The notes below the pieces were generated by a model, which was given only the letters and a program-made list of their open reading frames with translations, made no database searches and was not told where the DNA came from. A program made the position numbers and the translations under genes. 63,671 bases of DNA from Oscillospiraceae bacterium. GTDB lineage: Bacteria; Bacillota; Clostridia; Oscillospirales; Ruminococcaceae. The stretch's first letter is position 1. Each line of letters starts with the position of its first letter. The stretch lies in NCBI GenBank assembly GCA_017408395.1, contig JAFQUQ010000031.1, forward strand, positions 1 through 63,671. Reading direction: 5' to 3'. This document shows, one piece after another, positions 8,364 through 18,639 of this stretch.

Positions 8364-8687
8364 ATGAATACATTACACGTTAAAACAGGCGACACCGTTG
8401 TTATCCTTTCCGGTAAGGACAAGGGCAAGCAGGGTAAGGTTCTGGAAGTTTCCCCTAAGGAAAAGAAGGTTATTGTAGAAGGTCTTAACATTGCTACAAA
8501 GCACGTTAAGCCAAGACAGATGGGTCAGCAGGGCGGCATCGTTAAGTGCGAAGCTCCTCTCTACGCATCAAAGGTAATGGCTGTATGCCCTAACTGCGGC
8601 AAGCCAACAAGACTCGCTCACAAGATCGAGGCTGACGGTACTAAGACAAGAGTCTGCAAGAAGGCAGACTGCGGTAAGGCATATTAA
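8364..8687 (+). CDS. rplX: 50S ribosomal protein L24
   Basis: L24 (107 residues) is an early 50S assembly protein. The N-terminal KOW motif is clear ([22 protein letters not shown]). The C-terminal part carries a CPNCGKPTR...CKKADCG zinc-ribbon-like pattern, usual in Firmicutes L24. An AAGGAGG site lies upstream. Confidence 0.97.
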   Translation: MNTLHVKTGDTVVILSGKDKGKQGKVLEVSPKEKKVIVEGLNIATKHVKPRQMGQQGGIVKCEAPLYASKVMAVCPNCGKPTRLAHKIEADGTKTRVCKKADCGKAY

Positions 8688-8704
8688 GGAAAGGAGTTAT
8701 TGAC

Positions 8705-9247
8705 ATGGCATCTAATTTAAAAGAACTTTATGTCAGCACAGTTGCTCCTGCTTTAATGAAGAAGTTCGAGTACAAGAGTGTTATGCAGATTCCAAAGATT
8801 GATAAGGTTGTTATCAATGTTGGTGCAGGTGAAGCTAAGGATAACGCTAAGGTTATCGACGCTATCATGACAGATCTCGCTGCTATCACAGGTCAGAAGC
8901 CTGTTGTATGCCGCGCTAAGAAATCAGTTGCTAACTTTAAGCTCCGTGAAGGCATGCCAATCGGCGTTAAGGTTACTCTCAGAAGCGAAAATATGTACGA
9001 ATTCCTCGACAGACTTTTCAACGTAGCGTTCCCACGTGTACGTGACTTCAGAGGTATCAATGCTAACTCCTTCGACGGCAGAGGCAACTACTCTACAGGT
9101 ATCAAGGAACAGCTTATTTTCCCTGAAATCGAGTATGATAAAATTGACAAGGTTCGTGGTATGGACATCAACATCATCACAACCGCTAAGACTGATGAAG
9201 AAGCAAAGGCTCTCCTCGAGCTTATGGGCGCTCCATTCATTAAGTAA
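8705..9247 (+). CDS. rplE: 50S ribosomal protein L5
   Basis: L5 (180 residues) binds 5S rRNA and contacts the P-site tRNA. Conserved segments are [36 protein letters not shown] and [14 protein letters not shown]. It lies 17 bases after rplX with a GGAAAGGAG ribosome binding site. Confidence 0.97.
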   Translation: MASNLKELYVSTVAPALMKKFEYKSVMQIPKIDKVVINVGAGEAKDNAKVIDAIMTDLAAITGQKPVVCRAKKSVANFKLREGMPIGVKVTLRSENMYEFLDRLFNVAFPRVRDFRGINANSFDGRGNYSTGIKEQLIFPEIEYDKIDKVRGMDINIITTAKTDEEAKALLELMGAPFIK

Positions 9248-9270
9248 TTAAATTAGGAGGGATAACAAAC

Positions 9271-9456
9271 ATGGCTAAAATGGCAATGAAGCTTAAACAG
9301 CAGAAGACTCCTAAGTTTTCAACAAGAGCTTATAATAGATGTAAGATCTGCGGCAGACCACATTCCTATATGAGAAAGTTCGGTATTTGCCGTATCTGCT
9401 TCAGAGAACTGGCTCACAAGGGTCAGATTCCGGGTGTTAAGAAGGCGAGCTGGTAA
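9271..9456 (+). CDS. rpsN: 30S ribosomal protein S14, zinc type
   Basis: A 61-residue S14 of the short zinc-binding form, with [21 protein letters not shown] giving a CxxC...CxxC site. Length and position between rplE and rpsH are standard for Firmicutes. No zinc-free paralog is visible in the window. Confidence 0.97.
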   Translation: MAKMAMKLKQQKTPKFSTRAYNRCKICGRPHSYMRKFGICRICFRELAHKGQIPGVKKASW

Positions 9457-9522
9457 GCTTAAGCCCCATCCGCTTTTTGAAACGGGACATATTCCCGACT
9501 AATATAAGGAGGTAAAACAGGT

Positions 9523-9921
9523 ATGCAAATTACTGATACAATTGCAGATATACTTACCAGAATCCGTAATGCGAATTCTGCTAAGCACGCAACAGTTGAT
9601 GTTCCTGCTTCCAATATGAAGAAGGCTATCACACAGATCCTCGTTGACGAGGGATACCTCAAGAGCTACCAGATCATTGATGACGGCAAGCAGGGTATCA
9701 TCAGAATCACACTTAAGTATGGTGAAAATAAATCACAGGTTATCACAGGACTCCGCAGAGTTTCAAAGCCGGGTCTTCGTATCTATTCCAGCTGCGAAGA
9801 TATGCCTAAGGTTATGAAGGGTCTCGGTATTGCTATTGTTTCAACATCCAAGGGTGTTATGACAGACAAGAAGGCAAGAGAGCTCAACGTAGGCGGCGAA
9901 GTTCTTGCGTTCGTATGGTAA
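9523..9921 (+). CDS. rpsH: 30S ribosomal protein S8
   Basis: S8 (132 residues) organises the central domain of 16S rRNA and in E. coli represses the spc operon. The protein shows [14 protein letters not shown] at the start and [18 protein letters not shown]...GGEVLAFVW at the end. It is preceded by TAAGGAGG after a 66-base spacer. Confidence 0.97.
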   Translation: MQITDTIADILTRIRNANSAKHATVDVPASNMKKAITQILVDEGYLKSYQIIDDGKQGIIRITLKYGENKSQVITGLRRVSKPGLRIYSSCEDMPKVMKGLGIAIVSTSKGVMTDKKARELNVGGEVLAFVW

Positions 9922-9935
9922 GGAGGAACAAGTAA

Positions 9936-10481
9936 ATGTCCAGAATAGGTAAAAAGCCAATTGCTGTTCCTGCAGGCGTTGAAGTTACACTTGACGGTGC
10001 TACACTTACTGTAAAGGGACCAAAGGGTACACTTGTTGACACATTCAACAAGGACATGATCATCAAGGTTGAAGGCGCTGAAATCGTTGTTGACCGTCCA
10101 TCGGAAAACAAGAACCACAGAGCACTCCACGGCCTTACAAGAACTCTTATCGCAAACATGGTTGAAGGTGTTACAAACGGTTATTCCAAGACACTTGAAA
10201 TCGAAGGTATCGGTTACCGTGCTGCTAAGCAGGGTACAAGCGTTGTTATGAACCTCGGCTACTCCCATCAGGTTATTGTTCCTGAAACAGAGGATGTTAA
10301 GCTTGAAGTTCCTAACCCTAACACAATTATCGTAAGCGGTATCAGCAAGCAGAAGGTTGGCCAGTATGCTGCTGAAATCCGTGAAAAGAGACCACCTGAG
10401 CCATATAAGGGCAAGGGTATCCGCTATCAGGGCGAATATATCATCCGCAAGGAAGGTAAGGCTGGTAAGGGTAAGAAGTAA
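9936..10481 (+). CDS. rplF: 50S ribosomal protein L6
   Basis: L6 (181 residues) sits near the factor-binding site. It has two repeats of the L6 fold, starts [12 protein letters not shown] and ends with the C-terminal signature [17 protein letters not shown]. It begins 14 bases after rpsH. A 103-base spacer with a small AGCC/GGCT hairpin separates it from rplR. Confidence 0.97.
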   Translation: MSRIGKKPIAVPAGVEVTLDGATLTVKGPKGTLVDTFNKDMIIKVEGAEIVVDRPSENKNHRALHGLTRTLIANMVEGVTNGYSKTLEIEGIGYRAAKQGTSVVMNLGYSHQVIVPETEDVKLEVPNPNTIIVSGISKQKVGQYAAEIREKRPPEPYKGKGIRYQGEYIIRKEGKAGKGKK

Positions 10482-10584
10482 TTTCTTCCTTACACAGATT
10501 GAAAAGATAATCCTATTATGTAGAGGAATGGGACAGCCTGAAAGACGGCTACTATTCTTCAGTTAAAAAAGGAGTGAAATTCAA

Positions 10585-10944
10585 ATGGTTAAGCAGATCA
10601 ACAGAAAGGCAAACAGAGCTAAGAGACAGATCCGTGTTCGTTCCAAGATCAGCGGCACAGCAGCTTGTCCAAGACTCAATGTTTTCCGTTCAGCTAAGCA
10701 TATCTACGCTCAGATCATCGACGACGTAGCAGGCGTAACACTCGCAGCTGCTTCTTCTATGGATAAGGGCTTCGAAGGCAACGGCGGCAACAAGGAAGGT
10801 GCTTTCAAGGTTGGCGAAATGATCGCTGAGAAGGCTCTTGCTAAGGGCATTAAGGACGTAGTTTTCGATCGTGCAGGTTTCCTCTATCACGGTAGAGTTG
10901 CAGAACTTGCAGAAGGTGCAAGAAAGGGCGGCCTGAACTTCTAA
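10585..10944 (+). CDS. rplR: 50S ribosomal protein L18
   Basis: L18 (119 residues) binds 5S rRNA together with L5. The pattern [18 protein letters not shown] and the C-terminal [26 protein letters not shown] are diagnostic. An AAAAGGAGTG ribosome binding site precedes the ATG. Confidence 0.97.
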   Translation: MVKQINRKANRAKRQIRVRSKISGTAACPRLNVFRSAKHIYAQIIDDVAGVTLAAASSMDKGFEGNGGNKEGAFKVGEMIAEKALAKGIKDVVFDRAGFLYHGRVAELAEGARKGGLNF

Positions 10945-10978
10945 GTTCGGCTCCATAAACAATAAGGAGGTAATACTT

Positions 10979-11485
10979 TTGGCTAATGCTAAGATAGATG
11001 CTTCTGCTCTTGAACTTACCGAAAAGGTTGTTGCAATTAACAGAGTTTCCAAGACTGTTAAGGGCGGCCGTATTTTCAAGTTTGCTGCTCTCGTAGTAGT
11101 AGGTGACGGCAACGGCACAGTAGGTTTCGGTATGGGTAAATCAGGCGAAGTTCCTGACGCAATCCGTAAGGGTATCGAAGATGCAAAGAAGAATTTAATT
11201 AAAGTTTCTCTCAGAGGTACAACAATTCCTCACGAAGTTATCGGTGAATTCGGTGCAGGCCGTGTTCTTATGAAGCCTGCTGCTCCCGGTACAGGTGTTA
11301 TCGCAGGCGGTCCTGTTCGTGCCGTTATCGAAATGGCAGGTATCAAGGATATCAGAACAAAGTCCCTGCGTTCCAACAATGCTTGCAACGTTGTAAGAGC
11401 TACAATCCAGGGTCTTGCAAGCTGCAGAAGCGCTAAGGAAGTTGCTGAAATCAGAGGCAAGTCCGTTAAGGAAATTTTAGGTTAA
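10979..11485 (+). CDS. rpsE: 30S ribosomal protein S5
   Basis: S5 (168 residues) helps shape the decoding centre. The start is TTG 10979, eight bases after AAGGAGG, giving (M)[12 protein letters not shown]. The signature region ([33 protein letters not shown]) and the [17 protein letters not shown] stretch are present. Confidence 0.96.
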   Translation: MANAKIDASALELTEKVVAINRVSKTVKGGRIFKFAALVVVGDGNGTVGFGMGKSGEVPDAIRKGIEDAKKNLIKVSLRGTTIPHEVIGEFGAGRVLMKPAAPGTGVIAGGPVRAVIEMAGIKDIRTKSLRSNNACNVVRATIQGLASCRSAKEVAEIRGKSVKEILG

Positions 11486-11499
11486 GGAGGTCGCAGACA

Positions 11500-11676
11500 A
11501 TGGCACTTAAAATTAAGCTCGTAAAGAGTCTCAACAGCTGCCTCAAGCAGCAGATTGCAACAGCACATTCTCTCGGACTCCGTAAGATCGGTGCTGAAAC
11601 TGTTCAGCCTGACAATGATGCTACAAAGGGAAAGATTAAGGTAATCTCTCACCTCGTAGAAGTTACAGAAGCATAA
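11500..11676 (+). CDS. rpmD: 50S ribosomal protein L30
   Basis: A 58-residue L30 located between rpsE and rplO. It reads MALKIKLVKSLNSC, continues with HSLGLRKIGAETVQPDN, and ends VISHLVEVTEA. The family motif is the LG(L/K)RKI stretch. The start follows a TAAGGAGG site by nine bases. Length is normal. Confidence 0.96.
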   Translation: MALKIKLVKSLNSCLKQQIATAHSLGLRKIGAETVQPDNDATKGKIKVISHLVEVTEA

Positions 11677-11697
11677 TTGCAAGGAGGTGCGAAGATA

Positions 11698-12138
11698 ATG
11701 TATATTCACGAATTATCACCTGCTGCAGGTTCCAAGAAGGACGTTAAGAGAGTCGGCAGAGGCCACGGTTCAGGCTGGGGCAAGACTGCAGGTAAGGGTC
11801 ACAAGGGCCAGAATGCTCGTTCCGGCGGCGGCGTAAGACCGGGCTTTGAAGGCGGTCAGATGCCACTCCAGAGAAGAATCCCTAAGAGAGGCTTCAACAA
11901 CATTTTCGCAGCTAAGCCTGTTGCTATCAACGTATCCGATCTTGAAAAGTTCACAGACGGTACAGTAGTTGACACAGAGCTCCTCAAGGCTGCAGGCGTT
12001 ATCAAGAAGGCTGAAAACGGCGTTAAGATCCTTGGTAACGGCGAACTCACAAAGAACCTGACTGTTAAGGCAGCTGCTTTCTCAGCATCAGCTAAAGAAA
12101 AAATCGAAAAGGCAGGCGGGAAGGCTGAGGTGATGTAA
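11698..12138 (+). CDS. rplO: 50S ribosomal protein L15
   Basis: L15 (146 residues) is a late assembly protein. I place the start at ATG 11698 ([15 protein letters not shown]), nine bases after AAGGAGG; an upstream in-frame TTG at 11677 lacks support. The glycine-rich N-terminal part ([26 protein letters not shown], abbreviated) is conserved. The stop overlaps the region used to start secY. Confidence 0.96.
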   Translation: MYIHELSPAAGSKKDVKRVGRGHGSGWGKTAGKGHKGQNARSGGGVRPGFEGGQMPLQRRIPKRGFNNIFAAKPVAINVSDLEKFTDGTVVDTELLKAAGVIKKAENGVKILGNGELTKNLTVKAAAFSASAKEKIEKAGGKAEVM

Positions 12139-12139
12139 T

Positions 12140-13444
12140 GTGTTTACCACCTTCAGAAATGCGTGGAAGGTTCCTGAGTTAAGGAAGAAGATTATTTACA
12201 CATTATTGATCATTCTCGTTTTCCGAATCGGTTGTCATATTCCGGTTCCGTTTCTTGACGCAGCCGTTCTGAACTCCATGATCTCCAGCGGCGGAAGCTT
12301 TCTGAGCTACATGGATATTCTCTCAGGCGGTGCGCTTTCACAGGGAACATTATTTGCATTGGCAGTTCAGCCGTACATTAATGCTTCCATTATCGTACAG
12401 CTTCTTACCTACGCTCTTCCTCCGCTGGAAAATCTCCAGAAGGAAGGCGAAGAGGGCAGAAAAAAGATACAGAAGATCACAAGCTTTGTTGCACTCGGCA
12501 TTGCTCTTGTAATGTCCTATGCTTACTATGTAACACAGCGTAACTACGGTGCTGTTATGTATACGCAGGGTGCGTCAGGTGTTCTTACAGCGATAGTTAT
12601 TATTGCTGCATTCGTTGCAGGTGCAAACCTCGTTGTTTGGCTTGGCAACAGTATCAACGACAAGGGTCTCGGCAACGGTCTTTCAATTATCATCTTTGCC
12701 GGTATCGTATCAAGAGGTCCTTCAAGCGTTCTTGCAATGTTTGAACAGATCAAGTCTGATATGAAGTTTGCTCTTATCGTGCCTATCGTACTGCTTGTAT
12801 TTGTTCTTATGATCGGCTTCATCGTATTTATGAATGAGTCCGAAAGAAGAATTCCTATTCAGTATGCTAAGAGAGTTGTCGGCAGAAGACAGTACGGCGG
12901 TCAGAACACACACATTCCGATCAAGGTTGCAATGAGCGGCGTTATGCCTATCATTTTTGCAATGTCTATTATGTCATTGCCTTCCACACTGGAAATGTTT
13001 ATTCCTGTGGCTACAAATCCTGAAACAGGACTCCAGAAGTTCTATGCAGGTTTCATCCACTTCTTTAATTACACAAGCCCATGGTATGCTGTGCTTTACT
13101 TCGTTCTGATCATTGCATTCAACTACTTCTATGTTGCAATGCAGTACAATCCGATTGAGATTGCAAATAATCTTCGTCAGAATAACGGCGGTATTCCGGG
13201 TATCAGACCTGGTAAGCCGACAAGCGACTATATCCAGAGAGTACTTTCAAAGATCACCTTCATCGGTGCTGTATTCCTCGGTATTATCGCAATTTTCCCA
13301 ATCATTACAGGTATGGCGTTCCCAACGCTCAACATCTCAATGGGTGGTACTTCAATTCTCATTATTGTAAGTGTTATCCTTGAAACTGTAAGAACTCTTG
13401 AATCACAGATGATGATGCGTCATCATAAGGGATTCCTTGAATAA
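12140..13444 (+). CDS. secY: preprotein translocase subunit SecY
   Basis: SecY (434 residues) is the channel of the Sec translocon in the cytoplasmic membrane. The start is GTG 12140, one base after the rplO stop; the next residues (FTTFRNAWKVPELRKKI) match the family N-terminus. About ten hydrophobic segments are visible. The conserved loops ERRIPIQYAKRV and NPIEIANNLRQNNGGIPGIRPG are intact. Position between rplO and adk is standard. Confidence 0.96.
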   Translation: MFTTFRNAWKVPELRKKIIYTLLIILVFRIGCHIPVPFLDAAVLNSMISSGGSFLSYMDILSGGALSQGTLFALAVQPYINASIIVQLLTYALPPLENLQKEGEEGRKKIQKITSFVALGIALVMSYAYYVTQRNYGAVMYTQGASGVLTAIVIIAAFVAGANLVVWLGNSINDKGLGNGLSIIIFAGIVSRGPSSVLAMFEQIKSDMKFALIVPIVLLVFVLMIGFIVFMNESERRIPIQYAKRVVGRRQYGGQNTHIPIKVAMSGVMPIIFAMSIMSLPSTLEMFIPVATNPETGLQKFYAGFIHFFNYTSPWYAVLYFVLIIAFNYFYVAMQYNPIEIANNLRQNNGGIPGIRPGKPTSDYIQRVLSKITFIGAVFLGIIAIFPIITGMAFPTLNISMGGTSILIIVSVILETVRTLESQMMMRHHKGFLE

Positions 13445-13478
13445 AAATCAACCGTAAAAAATGTCAGGAGGTAATCAT

Positions 13479-14111
13479 ATGAACTTAATTTTACTCGGTG
13501 CTCCCGGTGCAGGCAAAGGCACACAGGCAGAAGTAATCAGCGCAAAGTACGGTATTCCTCAGATCTCCACAGGTAACATCCTTCGTGAAGCTGTAAAGAA
13601 CGGTACAGAGTGCGGCCTTAAGGCTAAGAGTTTTATGGAGAGCGGTGCTCTTGTTCCTGACGAGGTTGTAATCGGTATTCTTAAAGACAGAATTGCTGAA
13701 GACGACTGCAAGAACGGTTTTATACTTGACGGTTTCCCAAGAACCGTGCCTCAGGCTGAAGCTCTCGAAGCAATGGGCGTAAACATCGACAAGGTGCTCT
13801 CCATTGACGTAGAGGATGAAGCTATCCAGGCAAGAATTTCGGGCAGACGTGTATGCGAAAAGTGCGGTGCTTCCTACCACATCCAGTACAACCCTACAAA
13901 GGTTGACGGTATCTGCGATAAGTGCGGCGGAAATGCTGTACAGCGTAAGGACGACGCTCCCGAAACTGTAATCGAAAGACTCAAGACATATCACGTTCAG
14001 ACTGCTCCTCTTGCTGATTTCTATGCAGAAAGAGGCAAGCTCCTCAGAGTTAAGGGTCAGGACGGCGTTGATGAAACTTCAAAGCTTGTATTTGAAACAC
14101 TTGAGGCGTAA
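13479..14111 (+). CDS. adk: adenylate kinase, zinc-lid type
   Basis: Adenylate kinase (210 residues) interconverts ATP + AMP and 2 ADP. I start at ATG 13479 (MNLILLGAPGAGKGTQA), after CAGGAGGTAAT; the frame extends to 13461 without support. The P-loop is GAPGAGKGT, followed by the DGFPRT motif. The lid carries two Cys pairs (CEKCG... and CDKCG), so it binds zinc as in most Gram-positive enzymes. Linked to secY and map. Confidence 0.96.
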   Translation: MNLILLGAPGAGKGTQAEVISAKYGIPQISTGNILREAVKNGTECGLKAKSFMESGALVPDEVVIGILKDRIAEDDCKNGFILDGFPRTVPQAEALEAMGVNIDKVLSIDVEDEAIQARISGRRVCEKCGASYHIQYNPTKVDGICDKCGGNAVQRKDDAPETVIERLKTYHVQTAPLADFYAERGKLLRVKGQDGVDETSKLVFETLEA

Positions 14112-14113
14112 AG

Positions 14114-14872
14114 ATGATACAGGTCAAATCCAAAAGCGAGCTGGAAAAGATGCGCAAAGCCGGAATTATTACCGGTAATGCGCTTCACTACGGCGGACAA
14201 TCAATAAAAGTCGGTATGTCAACCTACGAGCTTGACAAGATCATCCACGACTACATCGTAAAGAACGGTGCAAAGCCTTCCTTTTTAGGCTACGGCGGCT
14301 TCCCCGCTTCGGCTTGCATTTCAATAAACGATGAGGTTATCCACGGTATCCCTTCCAAGAAGAGAATAATCCGTGACGGTGATGTTGTAAGCATTGACGT
14401 TGGCGCTTATATCGACGGTTATCACGGGGATTCAGCTTATACCTTCCCCGTTGGAAATGTTTCAGAGGAAACTTTAGAGCTCCTCAGAGTTACCAAGGAG
14501 AGCCTTTACTTAGGTATTGAACAGGCTGTCGTTGGAAACCGTATCGGCGACATCGGTCATGCGGTTGAGGAACACTGCGTTTCCCATGGATACGGCGTTG
14601 TCAAGCAGTATATAGGTCACGGTGTCGGAAGAGATCTTCACGAATCTCCTGAAGTCCCCAATTACGGACGTGCAGGAAGAGGACCAAGACTTGTTGCAGG
14701 CATGACAATCGCAATCGAACCGATGATTAATGCAGTCGGAGAGGACGTTAAGGTTCTTTCGGACGGCTGGACTGTATTGACCAAGTCCGGTTCACCTTCT
14801 GCTCATTATGAGCACACTATCGCAGTTACACCTGACGGTCCGGTTATCTTAACAAAGCCGACCATCATCTGA
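14114..14872 (+). CDS. map: methionine aminopeptidase, type I
   Basis: This enzyme (252 residues) removes the initiator methionine from new proteins. The five metal ligands are recognisable in DVGAYIDGYHGDSAYT (two Asp), GHGVGRDLHESP (His), IAIEPM (Glu) and HYEHTIAVT (Glu). It starts two bases after the adk stop, so translation is probably coupled. Confidence 0.96.
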   Translation: MIQVKSKSELEKMRKAGIITGNALHYGGQSIKVGMSTYELDKIIHDYIVKNGAKPSFLGYGGFPASACISINDEVIHGIPSKKRIIRDGDVVSIDVGAYIDGYHGDSAYTFPVGNVSEETLELLRVTKESLYLGIEQAVVGNRIGDIGHAVEEHCVSHGYGVVKQYIGHGVGRDLHESPEVPNYGRAGRGPRLVAGMTIAIEPMINAVGEDVKVLSDGWTVLTKSGSPSAHYEHTIAVTPDGPVILTKPTII

Positions 14873-14884
14873 AAGGAGTAAGCT

Positions 14885-15151
14885 GTGGAGGCAAAACTCG
14901 GAATGGTTGTCAGATCTGCAGCAGGACACGACAAGGGAAATTTCCTTGTTATCACCGCAGTCGAGGGTGATTTTGCGTATCTTGCGGACGGAAAAGAGCG
15001 AAAGCTTGATTCCCCCAAGAAAAAGCGTTTAAAGCATGTTCGGCTTACCAATACTGTTATAGATACGGACAATCTGACAGATAAGGGATTAAGAAAGTTT
15101 ATTGCGGAATATACCGCTAAGACTCAATCCGGCCTGAATCCGAATATCTAA
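14885..15151 (+). CDS. KOW-domain RNA-binding protein (L14e-like)
   Basis: An 88-residue protein starting at GTG 14885, four bases after AAAGGAGTAAGCT. It opens with a KOW-like segment (LGMVVRSAAGHDKGNFLVITAVEGDFAYLADGK, shortened here) and a basic SPKKKRLKHVRLT stretch. A short KOW protein in this slot between map and infA is characteristic of Clostridia. RNA or ribosome binding is inferred from the domain and position. Confidence 0.85.
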   Translation: MEAKLGMVVRSAAGHDKGNFLVITAVEGDFAYLADGKERKLDSPKKKRLKHVRLTNTVIDTDNLTDKGLRKFIAEYTAKTQSGLNPNI

Positions 15152-15165
15152 AAGGAGGCATATAA

Positions 15166-15384
15166 GTGTCTAAGGAAGATGTTATTGAGATTGAAGGTAC
15201 AGTAATTGACGCTCTCCCGAATGCAATGTTCCAGGTTGAACTTGCAAACGGACATCAGATTCTTGCTCATGTTTCCGGCAAGCTGAGAATGAACTACATC
15301 AGAATAGTTCCCGGCGACAAGGTAACAGTTGAGATGTCACCATATGACCTCTCAAAAGGCAGAATTACTTGGAGAGCTAAGTAA
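15166..15384 (+). CDS. infA: translation initiation factor IF-1
   Basis: IF-1 (72 residues) is a single OB-fold that blocks the A site during initiation. Start GTG 15166 follows AAAGGAGG; the protein reads (M)[21 protein letters not shown] and has the conserved [13 protein letters not shown] and [12 protein letters not shown] segments. Confidence 0.97.
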   Translation: MSKEDVIEIEGTVIDALPNAMFQVELANGHQILAHVSGKLRMNYIRIVPGDKVTVEMSPYDLSKGRITWRAK

Positions 15385-15410
15385 AAGTCTTGTAGAAGGA
15401 GGTATTTATA

Positions 15411-15524
15411 ATGAAAGTAAGACCTTCAGTTAAACCTATTTGTGAAAAATGCAAGGTTATTAAGAGAAAAGGCAAGATTATGGTTATCTGCGCAAACCCT
15501 AAGCACAAGCAGCGTCAGGGCTAA
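15411..15524 (+). CDS. rpmJ: 50S ribosomal protein L36, zinc type
   Basis: A 37-residue L36 between infA and rpsM. It starts [17 protein letters not shown] and ends KHKQRQG. The zinc ligands are CEKC, a later Cys (VICAN) and His (KHK). An AGAAGGAGG site precedes the ATG by nine bases. Confidence 0.97.
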   Translation: MKVRPSVKPICEKCKVIKRKGKIMVICANPKHKQRQG

Positions 15525-15584
15525 GCACAAGCCGTAATTCTCGTAAGTTATAGTTTGAAAATCCATTATGGAGGTGTTTTGTAA

Positions 15585-15953
15585 ATGGCACGTATTGCCG
15601 GCGTAGACCTTCCAAAAGATAAGAGAATCGAAATCGGTCTCACATACATCTACGGAATCGGTCATAAATCTGCTGAAATTATCCTCGCAAACACAGGTGT
15701 AAATCCTGACATCAGAGTTAAGGATCTCTCCGAGGACGATCTCGCAAAGATTCGTGAATATATCGACAAGAATTTCATCGTTGAAGGCGATCTCAGAAGA
15801 AACGTTGCACTCAACATCAAGAGACTCGTTGAAATCGGTTGCTACAGAGGCGTTCGTCACAGAAAGGGTCTCCCTGTAAGAGGTCAGAGAACTAAGACTA
15901 ACGCAAGAACTCGTAAGGGTCCTGTAAAGACAATCGCTAACAAGAAGAAGTAA
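15585..15953 (+). CDS. rpsM: 30S ribosomal protein S13
   Basis: S13 (122 residues) is a head protein contacting the P-site tRNA. It starts [14 protein letters not shown], has the YGIGHKSA helix-two-turn-helix region, and ends with the basic tail [26 protein letters not shown] site lies upstream. Confidence 0.97.
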   Translation: MARIAGVDLPKDKRIEIGLTYIYGIGHKSAEIILANTGVNPDIRVKDLSEDDLAKIREYIDKNFIVEGDLRRNVALNIKRLVEIGCYRGVRHRKGLPVRGQRTKTNARTRKGPVKTIANKKK

Positions 15954-15967
15954 GGAGGTTATGAACA

Positions 15968-16369
15968 ATGGCTCAGGTTAAAGGCAAGAAGACTGTCGTT
16001 AGACGTCGTCGTGAGCGCAAGAACATTGAAAATGGTGCTGTTCATATCCAGTCCACTTTCAACAATACAATCGTTACTATCACAGACATTCAGGGTAACG
16101 CAATTTCATGGGCATCTGCAGGCGGTTTAGGCTTCAGAGGTTCCAAGAAGTCCACTCCATTTGCTGCACAGACTGCTGCTGAAACAGCTGCTAAGGCTGC
16201 TATGGAACACGGTCTCAAGACTGTTGAAGTTTACGTTAAGGGACCTGGCGCAGGCCGTGAAGCTGCTATCAGAGCTTTACAGACTGTAGGTCTTGAAGTA
16301 AGACTTATCAAGGACGTAACACCAATCCCACACAATGGTTGCCGTCCTCCAAAGAGACGCCGCGTGTAG
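15968..16369 (+). CDS. rpsK: 30S ribosomal protein S11
   Basis: S11 (133 residues) lies on the platform near the mRNA exit. Key segments are [34 protein letters not shown] and the C-terminal [16 protein letters not shown]. It follows rpsM by 14 bases with AAGGAGG. Confidence 0.97.
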   Translation: MAQVKGKKTVVRRRRERKNIENGAVHIQSTFNNTIVTITDIQGNAISWASAGGLGFRGSKKSTPFAAQTAAETAAKAAMEHGLKTVEVYVKGPGAGREAAIRALQTVGLEVRLIKDVTPIPHNGCRPPKRRRV

Positions 16370-16455
16370 TTTTCTCTGCAGCGCGCACTTTGAAAGAAAC
16401 AATTATTATACGGTTAATCCGTTTTCTCAAAATACCAACGGAGGTGTAATTCTAA

Positions 16456-17052
16456 ATGGCAGTTAATAAGGATCCTATCCTCAAAAGATGCAGATACTTA
16501 GGAATCAGCCCAATGGTAATGGGTATTTCTAAGACATCCAATAGAAATCCTAACGCTAATAACAGAAAGAAAGTTTCTGAATACGGCATGCAGCTCAAGG
16601 AAAAGCAGAAGCTCAAGTTCATCTACGGTGTTCTTGAAAAGCCTTTCTATCACTACTTTGAAATTGCTGACAAGATGGAAGGCAAGACAGGTGATAACCT
16701 CATCACAATTCTTGAATCCAGACTTGACAATATCGCATTCAGAATGGGCCTTGCTCTTACAAGACGTGAAGCAAGACAGCTCGTTACACACAGACACTTT
16801 ACTGTAAACGGACAGAGAGTTGACATTCCTTCTTACAGAGTTAAGGAAGGCGACGTTATCGCTCTTCACGAAGGCAGCAGATCAAGCGCTAAGTTCAAGG
16901 ATGTAGTTGAACAGACAAGCGGTCGTGTTGTACCTACATGGCTTGAAGCTAACAAGGAGAACTTCTCTGCTAAGGTTGTTCGTATGCCTAATAAAGAAGA
17001 TCTTGATTACGAGGTTGAAACACACCTTATCGTCGAGCTCTATTCCAAGTAA
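16456..17052 (+). CDS. rpsD: 30S ribosomal protein S4
   Basis: S4 (198 residues) starts 30S assembly. It has the S4 RNA-binding region (LESRLDNIAFRMGLALTRREARQLVTH, abbreviated) and lacks the zinc-binding N-terminal Cys set. In B. subtilis rpsD stands alone; here it keeps its place in the alpha operon between rpsK and rpoA. An 86-base spacer precedes it. Confidence 0.97.
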   Translation: MAVNKDPILKRCRYLGISPMVMGISKTSNRNPNANNRKKVSEYGMQLKEKQKLKFIYGVLEKPFYHYFEIADKMEGKTGDNLITILESRLDNIAFRMGLALTRREARQLVTHRHFTVNGQRVDIPSYRVKEGDVIALHEGSRSSAKFKDVVEQTSGRVVPTWLEANKENFSAKVVRMPNKEDLDYEVETHLIVELYSK

Positions 17053-17121
17053 TAGGTTTAACGTGTATTTGTATTTTAAGATACATTTACTTCCGCAATG
17101 CGAATATAGGAGGGTTATATA

Positions 17122-18075
17122 ATGCTTGAAAAAATCGAAAAGCCGGAAATTGAAACCGTTGAGCTTAAGCCTAACGGAACATACGGTAAGTTTGCTATCG
17201 CTCCGCTGGAGCGTGGCTATGGACATACTCTCGGCAACAGCCTCAGACGTGTCCTGCTCTCCTCGCTTCCTGGTGTTGCTGTTACATCTGTAAAGATTGA
17301 CGGTGTTCACCACGAATTATCTACTATCCCCGGTGTTAAGGAAGACGTTACTGAGATCATCCTTAACCTTAAGGGTCTTACAGCCAAGCTTTACGGCGAA
17401 GGTCCCAAGACAATCTATATCGAAGCTGAAGATGAATGTGAAGTTACCGCTGGTGACATCAAGACAGATTCAGAAGTAGATATTCTTGTACCGGATATGC
17501 ACATTGCTACTTTAGGCAAGGATGCAAAGCTTTATATGGAAATCACAATCGACAGAGGCCGCGGATACGTTTCTGCTGACAAGAACAAGCAGCTTTTCAA
17601 CTTCCCGGTTGATGTTATTGCGGTTGACTCCATCTATACACCTGTACTGAAGGTAAACTACCAGGTTGAAGATACAAGACTTGGTCAGGTTACAGACTAT
17701 GATAAGCTTACACTTGACATCTGGACCAACGGTGTTGTTTCAGCGAAGGAAGCTATCTCTCAGGCAGCCAATCTCCTCATTGAGCATCTGAAGCTCTTTG
17801 GTGAGCTTTCGGATGAGTCCTCTATCACCGAAATTATGGTAGAAAAGGACGATAAGGGTAAGGAAAAGATCCTTGAGATGACCATTGAGGAACTTGACTT
17901 GTCAGTACGTTCATTCAACTGTCTGAAGCGTGCAGGCATCAATACGGTAGATGATTTGATCAACAAGTCAGAAGAAGAGATGATGAAGGTTAGAAACCTT
18001 GGTAAGAAGTCCTTTGACGAAGTCAAGGAAAAGCTTCAGTCTCTTGGTTTTGACCTCAGCTCTGAAGAAGAATAA
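17122..18075 (+). CDS. rpoA: DNA-directed RNA polymerase alpha subunit
   Basis: RpoA (317 residues) dimerises to scaffold RNA polymerase. The N-terminal domain carries [20 protein letters not shown], the dimerisation signature. The C-terminal domain (about residues 240-317: [20 protein letters not shown]) binds UP elements and regulators. It begins after GGAGGGTTATATA. Normal length. Confidence 0.98.
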   Translation: MLEKIEKPEIETVELKPNGTYGKFAIAPLERGYGHTLGNSLRRVLLSSLPGVAVTSVKIDGVHHELSTIPGVKEDVTEIILNLKGLTAKLYGEGPKTIYIEAEDECEVTAGDIKTDSEVDILVPDMHIATLGKDAKLYMEITIDRGRGYVSADKNKQLFNFPVDVIAVDSIYTPVLKVNYQVEDTRLGQVTDYDKLTLDIWTNGVVSAKEAISQAANLLIEHLKLFGELSDESSITEIMVEKDDKGKEKILEMTIEELDLSVRSFNCLKRAGINTVDDLINKSEEEMMKVRNLGKKSFDEVKEKLQSLGFDLSSEEE

Positions 18076-18128
18076 GAGTTATCCGCTCAGACGGATATGA
18101 TACTTTAGATAAGTAAGGAGTGATTATA

Positions 18129-18470
18129 ATGCCGGGAACAAGAAAACTGGGCCGTACAACTGATCATAGAAAGGCTATGCTCAGAGCTATGGTAACTTAT
18201 CTGCTCGAAAACGGCAAAATCGAAACAACAGTTACAAGAGCCAAAGAGGTTCGTGCAATGGCAGAAAAGATGATTACTACTGCTAAGACAAACGATCTCC
18301 ACTCCAAGCGTCAGGTTCTTGCTTACGTTACTAAGGAAGACGTAGTTAAGAAGCTGTTTGATGATATTGCACCTAAGTACGCTGATGTAAAGGGCGGCTA
18401 CACAAGAATCATCAAGATCGGACCAAGACGTGGCGACGCTGCTGAAATGGCTATCATTGAACTTGTTTAA
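18129..18470 (+). CDS. rplQ: 50S ribosomal protein L17
   Basis: L17 (113 residues) is the last gene of the alpha operon. Start ATG 18129 ([19 protein letters not shown]) follows AAGGAGTG; an ATA/ATG pair upstream in frame (18120) has no support. The conserved [22 protein letters not shown] region is present. A terminator follows; the ECF-transporter genes that often come next in Firmicutes are absent. Confidence 0.97.
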   Translation: MPGTRKLGRTTDHRKAMLRAMVTYLLENGKIETTVTRAKEVRAMAEKMITTAKTNDLHSKRQVLAYVTKEDVVKKLFDDIAPKYADVKGGYTRIIKIGPRRGDAAEMAIIELV

Positions 18471-18486
18471 TCTGATTTAAATATGA

Positions 18487-18517
18487 TGTGCGTTCTCTCT
18501 GAGGACGCACATTTTTT
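18487..18517 (+). terminator. terminator of the ribosomal cluster
   Basis: TGTGCGTTCTC pairs with GAGGACGCACA across a short TCT loop and is followed by six Ts. Confidence 0.85.
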
Positions 18518-18639
18518 ATTATAAAAATAACCTGCCGTGCAAATTAAAATGACCGTCGAACAGCAGCTTAAGCTTGCTGATTTTATAAATGATATGATAA
18601 AATGAGAACGTTTTTTCTAATTTACAATCTGTAATCAGG